Both the position numbers and the translations under genes were made by a program. Below are positions 16,026 to 18,355 of a stretch of 18,355 nt of DNA, piece by piece. Numbering within the stretch: the first letter of the stretch is position 1; every line of letters starts with the position of its first letter. The stretch covers positions 6,717 to 25,071 of the forward strand of contig PXQZ01000086.1 in assembly GCA_003021755.1 (NCBI GenBank). Direction: 5' to 3'. Below the pieces are notes generated by a model. The model searched no databases. It saw only the letters and a program-made list of their open reading frames with translations, and was not told the DNA's origin. The stretch is from Halobacteriales archaeon QH_8_67_36. Lineage in GTDB: Archaea > Halobacteriota > Halobacteria > Halobacteriales > Haloarculaceae.

Positions 16026-16106
16026 TACGGTTTATTGTAGATTATTTCCGGATATCGCTGACCCCGGGGTCAGCGAATACCGGTAAATCGCTACAATAAT
16101 CCGTAT
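16025..16106. repeat. 82-base imperfect palindrome at the 3' end of lhr
   Basis: Two 41-base arms meet at 16065/16066; 32 of 41 positions pair. The outer 16 bases (ATACGG.TTATTGTAG) match with one mismatch and the inner 11 bases at the CCCC/GGGG centre match perfectly, with a looser middle. The first base is the last base of the lhr stop codon. The ends read TACGG...CCGTA, so a TA duplication of the mariner type is conceivable. It could be a MITE or the fused ends of a lost insertion sequence, or act as a transcription barrier. Confidence 0.8.
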
Positions 16107-16245
16107 GAGCGAAGCCCTTGCTCTGCGAAAGATAGGTGACGCAGCGTCAGCTGGAACTGAGCCGACGGTTCGACGACGGGTGGCGAATCAAGAGTCTCGG
16201 AGGCGGAGCGCTTCGAAGCAGCTCGGAAGTAGAATCCACCTTTAA
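16105..16245 (+). other. short orphan reading frame, possible gene remnant
   Basis: A 46-codon frame whose ATG overlaps the outer end of the palindrome. It translates to MSEALALRKIGDAASAGTEP and continues with an Arg-rich segment to ...GSRIHL. The start looks protein-like, perhaps a helix-turn-helix, but the second half is basic, unlike typical haloarchaeal proteins. Nothing downstream continues it. It may be the truncated front of a lost gene or chance. Confidence 0.25.
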
Positions 16246-16258
16246 CGGTCACCAGGAA

Positions 16259-16265
16259 TTATAAT
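16259..16265 (+). promoter_or_regulatory. TATA-like box of the vapBC pair
   Basis: TTATAAT is a strong TATA-like box that would start transcription near 16288. This leaves a leader of about 12 bases holding the ribosome binding site GGTGA (16291-16295) just ahead of the ATG at 16300, one of the few Shine-Dalgarno starts in the window. Confidence 0.5.
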
Positions 16266-16299
16266 GATTCGTTCAAACAGATTGTACAGTGGTGAGAGT

Positions 16300-16563
16300 A
16301 TGAGTTCGACCGAAGACCAGAGAGACGAGGAGTACGGGGAAGCGAGAATCAACGACCGAGGGCGACTGACGATTCCGAAGGAACTGCGCGATGAACTACA
16401 ACTCGATGCAGGGACGTCGTTTACCGTCGTGAGAGAAGGGAACGATATCCGACTCGTCCGTGACCTGCCGGAACTGCAGACGCTCTCCTCCGGGAAATCC
16501 AGAGACGAGTGGGGTGAAAATGCGTTCCGCGATGCGGGAGAGTCGACGTTCGGTGGCCGATGA
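16300..16563 (+). CDS. vapB: AbrB/MazE-type antitoxin (VapB)
   Basis: An 87-residue DNA-binding antitoxin of the AbrB/SpoVT swapped-hairpin family. The domain covers about residues 12-55: EARINDRGRLTIPKELRDEL, then AGTSFTVVREGNDIRLVRDL. The C-terminal part (TLSSGKSRDEWGENAFRDAG) probably wraps around the toxin. It would bind the toxin and repress its own promoter. The frame is open from 16264, but the ATG at 16300 has a GGTGA ribosome binding site 4 bases ahead, so I chose it. The stop overlaps the toxin start in ATGA at 16560-16563, typical of a coupled toxin-antitoxin operon. Codon use is less GC-biased than in the neighbours, hinting at horizontal acquisition. Confidence 0.88.
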   Translation: MSSTEDQRDEEYGEARINDRGRLTIPKELRDELQLDAGTSFTVVREGNDIRLVRDLPELQTLSSGKSRDEWGENAFRDAGESTFGGR

Positions 16564-17015
16564 TGCGGGTGCTTCCGGATATAAATGCCCTGTCGATTCA
16601 GCTTGTCGACGACCACCCGGGACACGAGTACGTAGTGAATGAACTCGTGCCCGCGCTGGAAGGGGAGCGAACCCTCCTGATGTTCGGGTATCTACCGCTA
16701 CGCGTGCAGTGGGTGCTGGAGGATATGGGATTTGGGACAGTCGCGGCGAGAAACGCGGTGAGTTCGCTACTGCAGTATCCAATGGAATCGACTACCGTCG
16801 ATCAGCAGACAGTGCTCGACGCGTACGAGATAAGCGCCGAGAAGAACCATGACGTGTACGACTGTTTCTACATCGCTCTCGCCAGACAGGCGGACGCCGA
16901 CAGACTCGTCACGACCGATAGGGATTTCGAGCAGCTCTGTGCCGACGAGCCGTTCGAGTACGCGAATCCGGTTCCGGAGACCGTTCTCTCGGAGTTTCAC
17001 TCGGTCTCGACCTGA
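16560..17015 (+). CDS. vapC: PIN-domain toxin (VapC-type)
   Basis: A 151-residue PIN-domain protein, by family an RNase toxin neutralised by its AbrB-type partner. The first acidic residue is Asp7 in VLPDINALSIQL; later conserved acids are Asp101 in HDVYDCFYIALA and Asp120/Asp122 in LVTTDRDFEQL. The second PIN acid, usually a Glu in the next helix, is not obvious: that helix reads LLMFGYLPLRVQWVLEDMG, with Glu54 the nearest candidate. The start is ATG 16560 overlapping the antitoxin stop; ATG 16563 is an equally possible start one codon later. The gene ends one base from the opposing zinc-ribbon gene. Confidence 0.88.
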   Translation: MMRVLPDINALSIQLVDDHPGHEYVVNELVPALEGERTLLMFGYLPLRVQWVLEDMGFGTVAARNAVSSLLQYPMESTTVDQQTVLDAYEISAEKNHDVYDCFYIALARQADADRLVTTDRDFEQLCADEPFEYANPVPETVLSEFHSVST

Positions 17016-17016
17016 C

Positions 17017-17605
17017 TCACCCGTCGTCAGCGTCGTCCTCAGGCCCGATACCGGTTTGCTCGTGAGGCAGCCCGGGTTCGCCGCGGGCCTGTCGGGCCGC
17101 CCAGCCCGCGACGCGGCGGGCCAGCAGGAGCGCGCACATCGCCGGGAGCGCGAGCGTCGCAACGACGAGCCCAACGCTGCCGGTGACGACCGGCGACCCG
17201 GGCGACGCCGCGTCGTACCCGACGGCGAGCACGACGGCACCGATGCCACCGACCACGAGATAGAGGCCGCGCGAGAGCACTGCACTGGGGTTCGGGAGCC
17301 GCGAGAGGGCGGCGGCCGGCAGGAGCCAGCCGGCCAGTCCCAGACCGAGCGATACCCAGCGCCAGCCCCGTCAGCACGACCGCCCAGCGCGGCGTCCGCT
17401 CCGGGCCAGAGTCGAAGGTTGCGTCCAGCTGCCCGTCGAGCAGGTCGGCCACCGCGTCGGAGACCAGCTGCTCGCCACACTCCGGACAGGTCGCTACCGG
17501 CCGGTCGAGGGCGGCGTCACAGGTCGGACAGTCCAGCGCGTCGAGCCCCTCGTCTCCCGGTCCGTGCGACCGCGCCGGGGCGGCCGACTCGCTCCCCTCG
17601 TCCAT
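17017..17605 (-). pseudogene. zinc-ribbon membrane protein with a one-base frameshift
   Basis: The N-terminal part (from ATG 17605) reads a short acidic leader, then a zinc ribbon CPTC...CPEC (Cys26, Cys29, Cys40, Cys43), a linker and the start of a membrane segment (WAVVLTGLALG). There the frame is lost at the run of three C at 17355-17357. In the next frame the protein continues SLGLGLAGWLLPAAALSRL, then SRGLYLVVGGIGAVVLAVGYD by position, a third segment VTGSVGLVVATLALPAMCALLL, and an acidic tail ending EDDADDG at 17017. Removing one base of the run restores about 195 residues with roughly three or four membrane segments. I do not know a function. A real frameshift or a sequencing slip cannot be separated here. 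Confidence 0.75.
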
Positions 17606-17681
17606 GGCCCGCCGTACAGCCCCCGGGGGCTTGATACTGACTCCCGGACACCGGTGTCGACGGCGGCCGCATCCGCCACGG

Positions 17682-17688
17682 CTAAATC
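17682..17688 (+). promoter_or_regulatory. TATA-like box of the MutS-related gene
   Basis: CTAAATC is centred 26 bases before the ATG at 17711, inside the 105-base gap between divergent genes; leaderless spacing. Confidence 0.45.
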
Positions 17689-17710
17689 AGGGCCGCCCGT
17701 CGGCTCGTCC

Positions 17711-18355
17711 ATGCGACTGGAGGAGTACTGGGGTGTCGGCCCGAAGACGTCCGAGCTACTGACCGACGAGTTGGGCGTCGAGCGGGCCATCGCGGCCATC
17801 GAATCGGCTGATACGCGGACGCTCACCGCCGCGGGGCTCTCGCGGGGCCGGGCGACGCGTATCCTCCGGCGGGCGTCCGGGGCCGAGTCGATGGACCTGC
17901 TGGCCACCCGGGACACCCGCGACGTCTACAAGGAACTGCTGGATCTCGCCGAGGAGTACGCCGTCACCGACGACGCGGCCGACCGGGTCCGCGTGCTGAC
18001 GCCGCTGCCGACCCGCGAACGGATGGACGCGCGGCTGGACGACGTGCTCGCCGCCAGGGACACGTGGGCCGCGCTCGACGACGGCGAGCAGCGGGCGATA
18101 CTGGCGGCCTTTTCCGATCACGACGGCGGCGGCGAGCGGGCGGCCGTCGGGACCGCCCTGGCGCTGCAGGCCACCGGCGTCGACGACGGCGCCTTCGAGC
18201 GGGTCGCCGACCTCGACTCCGACGCGCTCGAGGACGCGCGGGCGGCACTCGCCGGGCTCGCGGGCGATGGCGACCGCCTGAGCGAGGGCGCCGACGGGGA
18301 ACTCGACGCGCTGCGCGAGCGGCTGGGCCAGGTCGAGGACCTCGCCGCGAGCGCG
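17711..18355 (+). CDS. MutS-related protein with N-terminal helix-hairpin-helix (partial, 3' end outside window)
   Basis: The first 215 codons of a longer protein that runs off the window. It opens MRLEEYWGVGPKTSELLTDE, a helix-hairpin-helix type DNA-binding start (GVGPKTSELL), and a second hairpin-like element AAGLSRGRATRILRRA. Then comes DTRDVYKELLDLAEEYAVTDDAADRVRVL by position, the region that in haloarchaeal MutS-related/MutS2-like ATPases precedes the core domains. The rest is helical and acidic. I identify it from memory of haloarchaeal proteins with this start; the ATPase motifs that would prove it are not inside the window. A role in DNA repair or recombination is therefore inferred. 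The ATG at 17711 has a TATA-like box 26 bases ahead. Confidence 0.72.
   Translation, partial: MRLEEYWGVGPKTSELLTDELGVERAIAAIESADTRTLTAAGLSRGRATRILRRASGAESMDLLATRDTRDVYKELLDLAEEYAVTDDAADRVRVLTPLPTRERMDARLDDVLAARDTWAALDDGEQRAILAAFSDHDGGGERAAVGTALALQATGVDDGAFERVADLDSDALEDARAALAGLAGDGDRLSEGADGELDALRERLGQVEDLAASA

Overview
The window looks like chromosomal DNA from a haloarchaeon, most likely a member of the Haloarculaceae. The evidence is high GC content, strongly acidic proteins rich in Asp and Glu, several small families known only from Halobacteria (DUF5786-type, HalOD1-type), archaeal core genes (Smc/ScpA, KH/beta-CASP nuclease FttA, Lhr helicase) and many TATA-like boxes about 26-29 nt upstream of start codons, which suggests leaderless mRNAs. 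The genus assignment is inference.

Layout. 1-1006: a small hypothetical gene and, divergent from it, a DUF6663-like gene. 1022-7198 (minus strand): a compact cluster reading short coiled-coil protein, smc, scpA, site-2 protease; the first three are almost certainly one transcript for chromosome organisation. 7199-7812: a 614-base gap without a gene that holds a dense, nested set of inverted repeats and hairpins. 7813-8422: bolA and a monothiol glutaredoxin, a classic iron-sulfur/iron-homeostasis pair, whose stop overlaps that of a convergent DUF5786-type gene. 8785-10707: fttA (aCPSF1), the archaeal transcription termination nuclease. 10775-13145 (minus strand): a SAM methyltransferase, an internally duplicated hypothetical protein, a HalOD1 protein and a CoA-binding protein. 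13271-16025: lhr helicase, broken by an out-of-frame deletion that removes the Walker A segment. 16025-17015: an 82-base palindrome touching the lhr stop, a short orphan reading frame and a vapBC-type toxin-antitoxin pair. 17017-17605 (minus strand): a zinc-ribbon membrane protein with a one-base frameshift. 17711-end: the N-terminal part of a MutS-related/HhH protein running off the window.

Most of the window is conserved housekeeping content. The parts worth a second look are the structured gap at 7.4-7.74 kb, a related module at 12.26 kb, the palindrome plus toxin-antitoxin insertion-like segment at 16.0-17.0 kb, and two lesions (lhr and the zinc-ribbon gene) that are either real gene decay or errors in the sequence. 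No CRISPR array, rRNA, or complete insertion sequence was seen; tRNA genes were not noticed but no tRNA scan could be run.
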